A stretch of DNA of 64,000 nucleotides from Bacteroidaceae bacterium. Lineage in GTDB: Bacteria > Bacteroidota > Bacteroidia > Bacteroidales > Bacteroidaceae. Shown here piece after piece: positions 7,973-15,338 of the stretch (position 1 is its first letter; each line of letters starts with the position of its first letter). The notes beneath the pieces were generated by a model. The model worked only from the letters and a program-made list of their open reading frames with translations, was not told the DNA's origin and searched no databases. The stretch is taken from positions 1 through 64,000 of the forward strand of contig JAFXGV010000052.1 of assembly GCA_017536765.1 (NCBI GenBank), read 5' to 3'. The position numbers were made by a program, and so were the translations under genes.

Positions 7973-9079
7973 ATGATTATAGGTGTACCAAAAGAGATTA
8001 AGAATAATGAGAACCGTGTGGGAATGACACCGGCAGGTGTGCAGGAGATGGTAAAACGCGGTCACGTGGTATATGTTCAGGCTACTGCCGGAGTGAATAG
8101 TGGTTTCAGTGACGATGCCTACATTGCTGCCGGAGCAAAAGTGCTGCCGACGATTGAGGAGGTTTATGCCTTTGCCGAAATGATTGTTAAGGTAAAGGAG
8201 CCCATTGAGTGCGAATATAAACTTGTGCGCAAGGGGCAGTTGCTGTTTACATATTTCCATTTTGCATCGAGTGAATCTCTCACAAAAGCGATGATTGAGA
8301 GTGGCGCGGTTTGCTGTGCCTATGAAACCGTTGAGCGCAAGGACCGTTCACTGCCGTTGCTTGTTCCTATGTCCGAGGTGGCAGGCCGTATGGCCATTCA
8401 AGAGGGCTGCTATTTCCTTGAGCGTCCTCGTGGCGGTAAAGGAAAACTCCTTGGCGGTGTGCCCGGTGTGAAGCCTGCCAAAGTGCTTGTAATAGGTGCA
8501 GGCGTGGTGGGTACCGCAGCTGCCCGCACTGCCGCAGGTATGGGTGCCGATGTGACAATCTGCGATATATCAATACCTCGTCTATCGTACCTTGCTGATG
8601 TTATGCCGGGCAATGTAAAGACTCTTATGTCGTCGGAGTATAACATACGCAACGAGATTAAGACAGCCGACCTTGTCATAGGTTCGGTGCTTATTCCCGG
8701 TGCAAAGGCTCCTAAACTTGTTACACGCGATATGCTTGCAACTATGGAGCCGGGCAGTGTGATGGTTGATGTTGCCATAGACCAGGGCGGTTGCTTTGAA
8801 ACATCGCACGCAACGTCGCACGAGGAACCCACATATTATGTCGATGGAATATTGCACTATTGTGTTGCCAATATCCCGGGCGCAGTGCCCTATACATCTA
8901 CCTTAGCACTTACAAACTCCACATTGCCCTATGCTTTGCAGCTTGCCGATAAAGGGTGGCGCAAGGCTTGTGCCGATTGCGAGGAGTTGCGCAAGGGCTT
9001 GAACGTGGTAGAGGGTAAAGTGGTTTATAAAAAGGTTGCCGAAACCTGGAACCTGCCGTTTACCGAGGTTGAACTATAA
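7973..9079 (+). CDS. ald: Alanine dehydrogenase
   Basis: The 368-residue protein begins MIIGVPKEIKNNENRVGMTP, the signature of the alanine dehydrogenase/PNT family, and has a Rossmann nucleotide site VLVIGAGVVGTAAARTA around residues 169-185, plus MVDVAIDQGGC. The substrate-binding lysine lies in the segment VKVKEPIE. It interconverts L-alanine and pyruvate plus ammonia with NAD, linking amino-acid catabolism and nitrogen assimilation. It is single-gene: own promoter upstream, strong hairpin terminator 16 nt downstream. The length is typical and all domains are intact. Confidence 0.95.
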   Translation: MIIGVPKEIKNNENRVGMTPAGVQEMVKRGHVVYVQATAGVNSGFSDDAYIAAGAKVLPTIEEVYAFAEMIVKVKEPIECEYKLVRKGQLLFTYFHFASSESLTKAMIESGAVCCAYETVERKDRSLPLLVPMSEVAGRMAIQEGCYFLERPRGGKGKLLGGVPGVKPAKVLVIGAGVVGTAAARTAAGMGADVTICDISIPRLSYLADVMPGNVKTLMSSEYNIRNEIKTADLVIGSVLIPGAKAPKLVTRDMLATMEPGSVMVDVAIDQGGCFETSHATSHEEPTYYVDGILHYCVANIPGAVPYTSTLALTNSTLPYALQLADKGWRKACADCEELRKGLNVVEGKVVYKKVAETWNLPFTEVEL

Positions 9080-9095
9080 TAAATAATTCTATAGC

Positions 9096-9131
9096 AATAA
9101 GGGTAGCCTGAATAAACGGGCTACCCTTATT
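9096..9131 (+). terminator. Terminator of ald
   Basis: A 13-bp perfect stem (AATAAGGGTAGCC at 9096-9108 with its complement at 9119-9131) and a 10-nt loop, directly after the ald stop codon. The U-tract is weak (TTCCTTATTCC), but the stem is strong. Confidence 0.75.
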
Positions 9132-9195
9132 CCTTATTCCATATATTAAAACAGGCTTTGTGTATCTGTTTTTTTATATTTCCGCCGTTTTTTTG

Positions 9196-9203
9196 TATCT
9201 TCG
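9196..9203 (+). promoter_or_regulatory. Putative -7 box of prfB
   Basis: TATCTTCG, identical to the box before ruvB, engB and tilS, 21 nt upstream of the prfB ATG. A TTTA lies 19 nt upstream where TTTG is expected (three of four positions). Confidence 0.5.
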
Positions 9204-9224
9204 CGCCAATTAACGAGATAACAA

Positions 9225-10340
9225 ATGATAACAGCAGACCAATTAAAGGATATTAAGGAGCGCACAGCCGCGTTAAAACAGTACTTGTCCATCGACGAAA
9301 AGATTATTCAGGTAGAGGAGGAGCAGTTGCGCACACAGGCCCCCGGTTTTTGGGACAACGCCAAAGAGGCCGAGGCGCAGATGAAGAAGGTAAAGAGCCT
9401 GCAGGCGTGGATTGATGGCTATAAAGAGGTGAATAACCGCACCGAGGAGGTGGAGATTGCTATGGAGTTCTACCGCGATGAGATGGTTACCGAGGCCGAG
9501 GTTGATGATGCCTATGCCCGTGCTCTTGCTGCTGTAGAGGAACTTGAACTAAAGAATATGTTGCGTGGCGAGGCAGATGGTATGAGCTGCGTGCTGAAGA
9601 TAAATTCCGGTGCCGGTGGCACCGAGAGCCAGGATTGGGCCTCTATGCTTATGCGTATGTACCTGCGCTGGGCCGAGGCCAACAAGTACAAGGCATCTAC
9701 CATAAACCTGCAAGAGGGTGATGAGGCCGGTATAAAAACCGCCACAATACAGATTGATGGCCCCTTTGCATACGGCTACCTCAAGGGCGAGAATGGTGTT
9801 CACCGCTTGGTGCGTGTGTCGCCCTACAATGCACAGGGCAAGCGTATGACCTCGTTTGCATCGGTGTTTGTAACCCCGCTTGTGGATGACAGCATTGATG
9901 TGGTTATTGAAACCGCAAAAATATCGTGGGATACCTTCCGCAGTGGTGGCGCAGGCGGTCAGAATGTGAACAAGGTGGAGTCGGGTGTGCGTTTGCGCTA
10001 TATGTTCACCGACCCCGACACGGGCGAGCAAGAGGAAATCCTCATCGAGAACACCGAAACACGCGACCAGCCCAAAAACAAGGAGAAGGCTTTGGCGTTG
10101 CTCCGTTCAATGCTCTACGACAAGGAACTCAAACGTCGTCAGCGCGAAAAAGACAAAATTGAGGCCGGGAAGAAGAAGATTGAGTGGGGTTCACAGATAC
10201 GCTCATATGTGTTCGACGACCGTCGCGTGAAGGACCACCGCACCAACTACCAGACATCCGACGTGGGCGGTGTGATGGACGGCAAGATAGATGGCTTCAT
10301 AAAGTCGTACCTTATGGAATTTGCCGAGGAGGGCGAGTAA
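9225..10340 (+). CDS. prfB: Peptide chain release factor 2
   Basis: A 371-residue class I release factor with the peptidyl-hydrolysis motif GGQ in RSGGAGGQNVNKV (Gln near residue 246). The stop-codon recognition tripeptide, SPF in E. coli RF2, reads SPY here (about residues 199-201, RVSPYNAQGKR). The assignment as RF2 rather than RF1 rests on this SP-aromatic motif and overall pattern (RF1 has PxT). The reading frame is continuous: the in-frame UGA and slippery site used for autoregulatory frameshifting in E. coli prfB are replaced by sense codons (KQYLSIDEK). The CYTH gene follows after 4 nt. Confidence 0.95.
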   Translation: MITADQLKDIKERTAALKQYLSIDEKIIQVEEEQLRTQAPGFWDNAKEAEAQMKKVKSLQAWIDGYKEVNNRTEEVEIAMEFYRDEMVTEAEVDDAYARALAAVEELELKNMLRGEADGMSCVLKINSGAGGTESQDWASMLMRMYLRWAEANKYKASTINLQEGDEAGIKTATIQIDGPFAYGYLKGENGVHRLVRVSPYNAQGKRMTSFASVFVTPLVDDSIDVVIETAKISWDTFRSGGAGGQNVNKVESGVRLRYMFTDPDTGEQEEILIENTETRDQPKNKEKALALLRSMLYDKELKRRQREKDKIEAGKKKIEWGSQIRSYVFDDRRVKDHRTNYQTSDVGGVMDGKIDGFIKSYLMEFAEEGE

Positions 10341-10344
10341 TGGT

Positions 10345-10821
10345 ATGGCTGTAGAGATAGAACGTAAATTCCTTGTAACCGACGACAGCTACAAGCAGCA
10401 GGCATTTGCCTGCGACCGCATAGCGCAGGGCTACATCTGCCGTCAAGGCGGTAACTCAGCGCGTGTGCGTGTGCGTGGCGACAAGGGGTACCTCACAATA
10501 AAGGGCCCCTCGCTCGACGGTGGTCTCAGCCGCTATGAGTGGGAGCGCGAAATCCCTGTCGCCGAAGCGTGGGAGCTTATGAAACTGTGCCACGGCGGCA
10601 TAATAGACAAGTGCCGCTATCTTGTGAAGTGCGGTGCGCACACCTACGAGGTAGATGAGTTCTATGGCGATAACGAGGGCCTTGTGGTTGCCGAGGTGGA
10701 GCTTGGCAGCCTCTCCGAGGAGTTCGAGCGCCCTTCATTCCTGGGCCGCGAGGTTACGGGGCAGGCCAAATACTATAACGGCCATCTGTCGCGCTTCCCC
10801 TTCAAGTTTTGGGAAAAGTAG
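10345..10821 (+). CDS. CYTH-domain protein (triphosphatase-like)
   Basis: The 158-residue product begins MAVEIERKFLV, containing the ExExK signature of the CYTH superfamily (adenylate cyclase class IV and thiamine/inorganic triphosphatases), and has the further charged strands (YICRQ, ARVRVRG, YLTIKGP, RYEWEREIP, KCRYLVKCG, YEVDEF, VVAEVELGS) that build the triphosphate tunnel. Short bacterial single-domain members are usually inorganic triphosphatases; the substrate here is inferred. The ATG at 10345 was chosen because it gives the canonical N-terminus; a frame extension up to 10321 lies inside prfB. Confidence 0.88.
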   Translation: MAVEIERKFLVTDDSYKQQAFACDRIAQGYICRQGGNSARVRVRGDKGYLTIKGPSLDGGLSRYEWEREIPVAEAWELMKLCHGGIIDKCRYLVKCGAHTYEVDEFYGDNEGLVVAEVELGSLSEEFERPSFLGREVTGQAKYYNGHLSRFPFKFWEK

Positions 10822-10828
10822 AAACGCT

Positions 10829-11254
10829 CTATTCCACGCTGTTCTTGTGCCAGATGTTATATTTAATCATCAACGGCTTGGTAACGTATATGCTGAACAG
10901 TGCAGCACCTATAACACCAAGTGAATTGAAAAGAAAATCAATCCAGTCGCCACCGCGATAGCGGGTAATGGTTTCTTGCAGCAGTTCTATTGCCCCGCTG
11001 AACAAAATGGGCCCTATTATGGCACCCCAAAATATATTACTCACATTCACACGCAGGTGGGTGAGGAAGTACTCGAACCACAGCACCACGCAAAAACCAC
11101 CATACATAAGCAAGTGAGCAACCTTGTCAATGTCCTTTATATCGCTCAGTGTGGTTTTGGGTGGTTTGAAAAACGATAGGTATATGATAGCTGCCAATAT
11201 TATTATCGATAGTGGGTATCGCTTCAAAATCCTGTCTATTCTGTCAATCATCAT
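10829..11254 (-). CDS. VanZ-like membrane protein
   Basis: A 141-residue protein with four hydrophobic segments and the VanZ-family pattern: DKVAHLLMYGGF in the first half, then GAIELLQ and RGGDWIDFLFNSLGVIGA. VanZ relatives are small membrane proteins of unclear biochemistry, with one member linked to teicoplanin resistance. It is convergent with the CYTH gene (7 nt apart). The frame is open to an ATG at 11329, but a TAACTTTG box on the minus strand at 11309-11316 predicts a transcript start near 11302, so the MMIDRIDR start is preferred. Confidence 0.85.
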   Translation of the reverse strand: MMIDRIDRILKRYPLSIIILAAIIYLSFFKPPKTTLSDIKDIDKVAHLLMYGGFCVVLWFEYFLTHLRVNVSNIFWGAIIGPILFSGAIELLQETITRYRGGDWIDFLFNSLGVIGAALFSIYVTKPLMIKYNIWHKNSVE

Positions 11255-11659
11255 AGGAGTAAATGGTAAAATTGTTATATTCGCATACACTTTGCCACGT
11301 GTATGTGACAAAGTTAATATAAGAAACAACAGAAACTGGTTCCAAAAACGGGATAAATATGAGCTTTTATTTTTATTTTACTAAAGGGCAGCGCCGCGGG
11401 GTTCTTTTTTTACTTTTGTTAATAATTGTGGCGGTGCTTGTTAAGTGGGTGTTGCTGTAAACGAGGCATTGTTATTTGTTTTTGCAACAACAGCAAATGT
11501 ACAAAAATTATCGATAGGTTGTAACCACATTTTTTTTGTGTTTTATTATATGCAAAAGGGTATAATGGTAATATTTCTCAATTTTATATACAATTTCAAG
11601 TAAAATGGCACGTTATTTGTAATAGATGCAATTATTACAACATTTTTATGGCAACAATA
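11255..11659. other. Intergenic region between VanZ-like gene and gmd
   Basis: No ORF. It holds the VanZ-like gene promoter (TAACTTTG, minus strand, 11309-11316), two further exact TAnnTTTG octamers with no adjacent gene (TACTTTTG at 11411-11418, plus; TACATTTG at 11494-11501, minus), and a weak candidate for gmd (GTTATTTG at 11612-11619). The middle 11400-11520 could encode a small RNA, but no terminator hairpin was found to support it. Confidence 0.4.
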
Positions 11660-12748
11660 ATGAAAAAAGCACTTATAACCGGTATTACAGGGCAGGACGG
11701 TTCCTTCTTGTCAGAGTTTCTATTGAGCAAGGGATACGATGTCCACGGTACCATACGCCGCTCATCGGTTGATTTCCGTGAGCGAATAGCCCATTTGGAG
11801 GGTAACCCCCATTTTCATCTTCATTATGCCGACTTGGGCGACTCTATGAGCCTCTTGCAGGTTGTGGGCAAGGTGCGCCCCGACGAAATATATAACCTTG
11901 CCGCGCAGAGCCACGTACAAGTAAGTTTCGATGCTCCCGAGTTCACAGCCAACGTAGATGCCATAGGCGTGCTTCGCATCCTTGAGGCTGTGCGCCTGTC
12001 GGGCCTTGCAAAAACCTGCCGCATATACCAGGCATCTACATCGGAACTTTATGGCAAGGTTGAAGAGGTACCGCAGAACGAAAACACCCCCTTCCACCCA
12101 TACAGTCCTTATGCAGTGGCAAAACTCTATGGTCACTGGATTGTGAAGGAGTATCGCGAGGCATACGGTATGTTCTGCTGCTCGGGTATTCTGTTCAATC
12201 ACGAGAGCGAGCGCCGCGGCGAAACCTTCGTTACCCGCAAAATAACCCTTGCTGCAGCCCGCATAGCACAAGGCAAGCAGGATAAGCTATACCTTGGTAA
12301 CCTGTCATCGCTACGCGACTGGGGTTATGCCAAAGACTATGTAGAGTGTATGTGGTTGATGTTGCAGAACGAAAAGCCCGAGGATTTTGTTATTGCCACC
12401 GGTGTGCAGCACTCCGTGCGCGACTTCTGCTACTACGCCTTCAAACACGTGGGTATAGAGCTTGAATTCGTGGGCGAGGGTGCCGACGAAAGGGGTATCG
12501 ACAAGGCTACAGGCAAGGTGCTCATCGAGGTATCACCCGACTTCTTCCGCCCCACCGATGTGGTGAACCTTTGGGGCGACCCTTCAAAGGCACGCACAAG
12601 GCTCGGCTGGGACCCTCAAAAGACCACATTCGAGCAGTTGGTAAAAATTATGGTCGATTCCGATATGGCCAAAGTGGCGGTGGAACGTGCCGAAGAGCAC
12701 ATACGCACCAACCTTGCCGAGTATCTTGAGCGCGGTATCGTAAAATAG
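11660..12748 (+). CDS. gmd: GDP-mannose 4,6-dehydratase
   Basis: The 362-residue short-chain dehydrogenase/reductase has the NADP-binding head [19 protein letters not shown], the catalytic threonine region [12 protein letters not shown] and the YxxxK pair in [13 protein letters not shown], and the family signature [15 protein letters not shown]. It converts GDP-D-mannose to GDP-4-keto-6-deoxymannose, the first step to GDP-L-fucose. The ATG at 11660 gives the standard start MKKALITG; an ATG 12 nt upstream is also possible. fcl follows immediately, so the two steps of the pathway are co-transcribed. Confidence 0.96.
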   Translation: MKKALITGITGQDGSFLSEFLLSKGYDVHGTIRRSSVDFRERIAHLEGNPHFHLHYADLGDSMSLLQVVGKVRPDEIYNLAAQSHVQVSFDAPEFTANVDAIGVLRILEAVRLSGLAKTCRIYQASTSELYGKVEEVPQNENTPFHPYSPYAVAKLYGHWIVKEYREAYGMFCCSGILFNHESERRGETFVTRKITLAAARIAQGKQDKLYLGNLSSLRDWGYAKDYVECMWLMLQNEKPEDFVIATGVQHSVRDFCYYAFKHVGIELEFVGEGADERGIDKATGKVLIEVSPDFFRPTDVVNLWGDPSKARTRLGWDPQKTTFEQLVKIMVDSDMAKVAVERAEEHIRTNLAEYLERGIVK

Positions 12749-12756
12749 TGTGCAAA

Positions 12757-13698
12757 ATGGAGAAACAAGCAAAAATATATGTGGCAGGCCATCGCGGTAT
12801 GGTGGGTTCTGCCATCGTGCGCGAGCTGCAGCGTCAGGGGTACAGCAATATCATCACCCGCACACACGCCGAGCTCGACCTCTGCCGTCAGGAACAGGTC
12901 GAGCGGTTCTTTGCCACAGAAAAGCCTCAATATGTGTTCCTTGCAGCAGCCAAAGTGGGTGGCATCATAGCCAACCACACCGCCCTTGCCGACTTTATGT
13001 ACGACAATATGATGCTTGAGATGAACGTTATAAACGCAGCGTGGCGCAACGGTTGTAAAAAGCTGCTCTTCCTGGGTTCGTCGTGCATCTATCCCCGCCT
13101 GGCACCGCAGCCTATGAAGGAGAGCTGCCTGCTCACATCGGAGCTGGAGCCCACCAACGAGGCATACGCACTTGCCAAAATCTCCGGTCTTAAATATTGC
13201 GAATATCTCAATCGTCAGTATGGCACCGACTATATAAGCGTTATGCCCACCAACCTCTACGGGCCCAACGACAACTATCACCCCACCCACAGCCACGTGC
13301 TGCCCGCTCTCATACGCCGTTTCCACGAGGCAAAAGAGGCCGGTGCACCCACCGTAACCTGCTGGGGCGATGGCACACCGTTGCGCGAGTTCCTCTATGT
13401 TGATGACCTTGCCAACCTGTGCGTGTTCCTTATGGACAACTACAGCGGCAACGAAACCGTTAACGCCGGCACAGGCAAGGAGATAACAATAAAGGCCCTC
13501 ACCGAGCTTGTGGCACGAGTGGTGGGTTACGAGGGCGAAATCCTTTGGGACAGCACAAAACCCAACGGCACCCCCCGCAAGTTGCTCGATGTGTCCAAAG
13601 CCGAAAGGCTTGGCTGGCGCTACAGCACCGAGCTCGAGGATGGCATAAAACTGTCGTACGAGGATTTCCTCACCAATCCAATGCGTGCCGAAAGATAA
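12757..13698 (+). CDS. fcl: GDP-L-fucose synthase
   Basis: The 313-residue SDR enzyme has the NADP site [15 protein letters not shown], the catalytic serine region [14 protein letters not shown] and the YxxxK motif in [16 protein letters not shown]. It epimerises and reduces GDP-4-keto-6-deoxymannose to GDP-L-fucose. A GTG at 12748 overlaps the gmd stop codon, but the ATG at 12757 gives the expected N-terminus. In Bacteroidales GDP-fucose feeds capsule synthesis and fucosylation of surface glycoproteins. Confidence 0.96.
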   Translation: MEKQAKIYVAGHRGMVGSAIVRELQRQGYSNIITRTHAELDLCRQEQVERFFATEKPQYVFLAAAKVGGIIANHTALADFMYDNMMLEMNVINAAWRNGCKKLLFLGSSCIYPRLAPQPMKESCLLTSELEPTNEAYALAKISGLKYCEYLNRQYGTDYISVMPTNLYGPNDNYHPTHSHVLPALIRRFHEAKEAGAPTVTCWGDGTPLREFLYVDDLANLCVFLMDNYSGNETVNAGTGKEITIKALTELVARVVGYEGEILWDSTKPNGTPRKLLDVSKAERLGWRYSTELEDGIKLSYEDFLTNPMRAER

Positions 13699-13721
13699 CA
13701 TACAGCATTGTGCAAAAGAAC

Positions 13722-13763
13722 AAATGGCATACGGGTTTGTTATAAATGAACCCTATGCCATTT
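13722..13763 (+). terminator. Terminator of gmd-fcl
   Basis: A long hairpin: AAATGGCATA-C-GGGTTT at 13722-13738 pairs with GAACCC-TATGCCATTT at about 13748-13763, with one bulged base, followed by a short T-run. It ends only about 5 nt before the ATG of the next small gene, so that gene must be reached by read-through or start within the T-run. Confidence 0.7.
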
Positions 13764-13767
13764 TCTT

Positions 13768-13953
13768 ATGAGTAAAAAACTATGCAGCAAGTGCGGCAGT
13801 CCCATAAGCCGCTTTCTCCTGTGGCGCCATTTCAGTGGTCGATATACCTATTTGTGCCCCCGTTGCGGAGTGGTGTGCAGCTACTGCGTGGAGCGGTATG
13901 CCCGCCCCGTGCCCACCTGCAAATATTGCGGGGCTGTGGTTATTCTAAAATAA
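13768..13953 (+). CDS. Small double zinc-ribbon protein
   Basis: The 61-residue product has three or four CxxC knuckles: CSKC at the start, CPRC and CSYC in the middle, CKYC near the end, with many basic and aromatic residues between. Such small zinc ribbons bind nucleic acid or protein, but no specific family is recognised. It sits between the gmd-fcl terminator, which ends about 5 nt before the ATG, and the tRNA-Ala terminator just after its stop, with no room for its own promoter. The Cys spacing is too regular for chance, so I believe the frame is coding, but expression is uncertain. Confidence 0.55.
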   Translation: MSKKLCSKCGSPISRFLLWRHFSGRYTYLCPRCGVVCSYCVERYARPVPTCKYCGAVVILK

Positions 13954-13954
13954 A

Positions 13955-13979
13955 AAGGACAGCCGTTATAGCTGTCCTT
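13955..13979 (-). terminator. Terminator of tRNA-Ala
   Basis: AAGGACAGC at 13955-13963 pairs with GCTGTCCTT at 13971-13979. On the minus strand the stem is followed by a T-rich tract (TTTTTATTTTAG), placing it right after the tRNA-Ala 3' end. Confidence 0.7.
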
Positions 13980-13983
13980 CTTG

Positions 13984-14057
13984 TGGAGCATACGAGAGTC
14001 GAACTCGTCACCTTTTGACTGCCAGTCAAACGCTCTAGCCAGATGAGCTAATGCCCC
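13984..14057 (-). tRNA. tRNA-Ala (GGC)
   Basis: Read on the minus strand a 74-nt cloverleaf begins GGGGCATTAGCTC and ends ATGCTCC plus discriminator A. The acceptor stem has the G3-U70 pair that identifies alanine tRNAs. The anticodon loop CTGGCAG gives anticodon GGC. The T loop reads GTTCGACTC. CCA is not encoded. A TATCTTTG promoter box lies upstream at 14088-14095. Confidence 0.96.
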
Positions 14058-14087
14058 TTGCGGTACTTGATTTCCCGAATACGCCTG

Positions 14088-14095
14088 CAAAGATA
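14088..14095 (-). promoter_or_regulatory. Putative -7 box of tRNA-Ala
   Basis: The octamer reads TATCTTTG on the minus strand, an exact TAnnTTTG match, 30 nt upstream of the mature tRNA 5' end. A TTTG is not seen at the ideal 19-nt distance. Confidence 0.6.
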
Positions 14096-14163
14096 GTACA
14101 AATTTTCAAAAAACAGCAGATTGGAGCTAAATTTTGTTGAAAATATTATTTGTGCTTCCCGCT

Positions 14164-14249
14164 TTCGGGACAAAAATGTATTATATTCGGGATAAATTTT
14201 ACCTGTTTTGTCCCGCAAATTAAAGAGATAACACTATATTTGTCCCGAA
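14164..14249 (+). promoter_or_regulatory. Four-copy operator array upstream of the Fic gene
   Basis: An 11-bp motif occurs four times: TTCGGGACAAA at 14164-14174 and TTCGGGATAAA at 14186-14196 in one orientation, then TTTGTCCCGCA at 14207-14217 and TTTGTCCCGAA at 14239-14249 in the other. Spacings are 22 bp and 32 bp within pairs, close to two and three helical turns, so all same-orientation sites face one side of the DNA. The last copy overlaps the promoter box TATATTTG (14235-14242), 16 nt before the Fic-gene ATG. This looks like an operator for autorepression, probably by the Fic protein's own DNA-binding domain. Confidence 0.7.
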
Positions 14250-14264
14250 TGTAAATTAAAGAGT

Positions 14265-15299
14265 ATGACAATACAGGTGGAAATATTGCAGTTTTTGCAT
14301 TACAACCCTTCATCGAGCAGGGTGGAAATTGCGGCAGCTTTGACAAACGCTCCAAACGAAAGAACGTTGAAACGAATTATCGCCGATAGTGTGCAAAAGG
14401 GCGACATTGTTGTAGAGGGTAAGGGCAAGGCTACGCGCTACTCCCTCTCGCCACAGGCACATCTGATGATGCCGCTGAACATCGATACATATTTTGCAAA
14501 TGATGTGGATGAGCGCGTGGTGCAACAATCTTTTAATTTTCAGTTGATTTGTGATATATTGCCCAATGTCACTCTGTTTACAACGGAAGAGAAGGAAAGG
14601 CTGGATGTAGCCCATAAGGCTTTTCTGGGTAATATGGGTACTTTGTCCGATGTTGAGTATCGCAAAGAGATGGAGCGTTTAGGAGTGGATTTGTCTTGGA
14701 AATCGTCGCAAATAGAGGGTAACACATATTCTCTCCTTGAAACAGAGCGGTTGCTGAAAGAGAAAGAAACAGCTCGGGGAAAAACAAAAGAAGAGGCGGT
14801 GATGCTGCTAAATCATAAAGATGCCTTGGATTTCATTCTCGACAACCCCGACTACCTCAAAGAACTTTCTGTTAGAAGAATTGAGGATATCCATTCAATC
14901 TTGACAAAAGAGTTAGGCGTGGGCAACGGCATTAGAAAAAGACGTGTCGGCATAACAGGAACAAACTATCGCCCTCTTGACAACGAGTTCCAGATACGCG
15001 AAGCGTTGGAAGATACATGCCGGTTGATTAACGGTAAAGAGGACGTTTTCGAGAAGGCGTTGCTTGCACTGGTTCTATTGTCGTACATACAACCATTTAC
15101 CGATGGCAACAAACGAACCGCAAGAATCGGCAGTAATGCCATTCTGATGGCTTGGGGATATTGCCCTTTGTCCTTCCGCACCGTTGATTCTATCGATTAC
15201 AAGAAGGCGATGTTGATGTTTTATGAGCAGAATAATATTGCAGCCTTCAAGCAGATTTTTATTGAGCAGTACGAATTTGCGGTAAAGAACTATTTTTAG
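14265..15299 (+). CDS. Fic-domain protein with N-terminal winged helix, Gln variant
   Basis: The 344-residue protein has an N-terminal winged-helix region (residues about 1-65, EILQFLHYNPSSSRVEIAAA), a Fic inhibitory-helix motif SSQIEGN at about 147-153 (S/TxxxEG/N), and a Fic core. The active-site loop reads QPFTDGNKRTAR (276-287) instead of HPFxxGNGRxxR: the catalytic histidine is glutamine. Canonical Fic enzymes transfer AMP to hydroxyl side chains; the missing His suggests a different or lost reaction. I recall a Bacteroidota subfamily with the same Q-P-F and N-K-R pattern, so it is not a one-off mutation. A four-site operator overlaps its promoter. Confidence 0.85.
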   Translation: MTIQVEILQFLHYNPSSSRVEIAAALTNAPNERTLKRIIADSVQKGDIVVEGKGKATRYSLSPQAHLMMPLNIDTYFANDVDERVVQQSFNFQLICDILPNVTLFTTEEKERLDVAHKAFLGNMGTLSDVEYRKEMERLGVDLSWKSSQIEGNTYSLLETERLLKEKETARGKTKEEAVMLLNHKDALDFILDNPDYLKELSVRRIEDIHSILTKELGVGNGIRKRRVGITGTNYRPLDNEFQIREALEDTCRLINGKEDVFEKALLALVLLSYIQPFTDGNKRTARIGSNAILMAWGYCPLSFRTVDSIDYKKAMLMFYEQNNIAAFKQIFIEQYEFAVKNYF

Positions 15300-15338
15300 A
15301 ATGCTCTTTTTAATTTGTATCCCTGAATATGCAGGCCG

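Noticed and set aside
9219..9330. Programmed frameshift in prfB
   Set aside because: The frame is continuous with no in-frame UGA or slippery CTT-TGA; the normal site is replaced by sense codons.
12616..13701. A 361-codon antisense frame across fcl
   Set aside because: Overlaps an unmistakable enzyme gene completely and shows no family pattern or promoter.
13984..15299. tRNA-Ala as an integration site for the Fic gene
   Set aside because: The Fic gene lies on the 5' side of the tRNA and no copy of the tRNA 3' end was found nearby.
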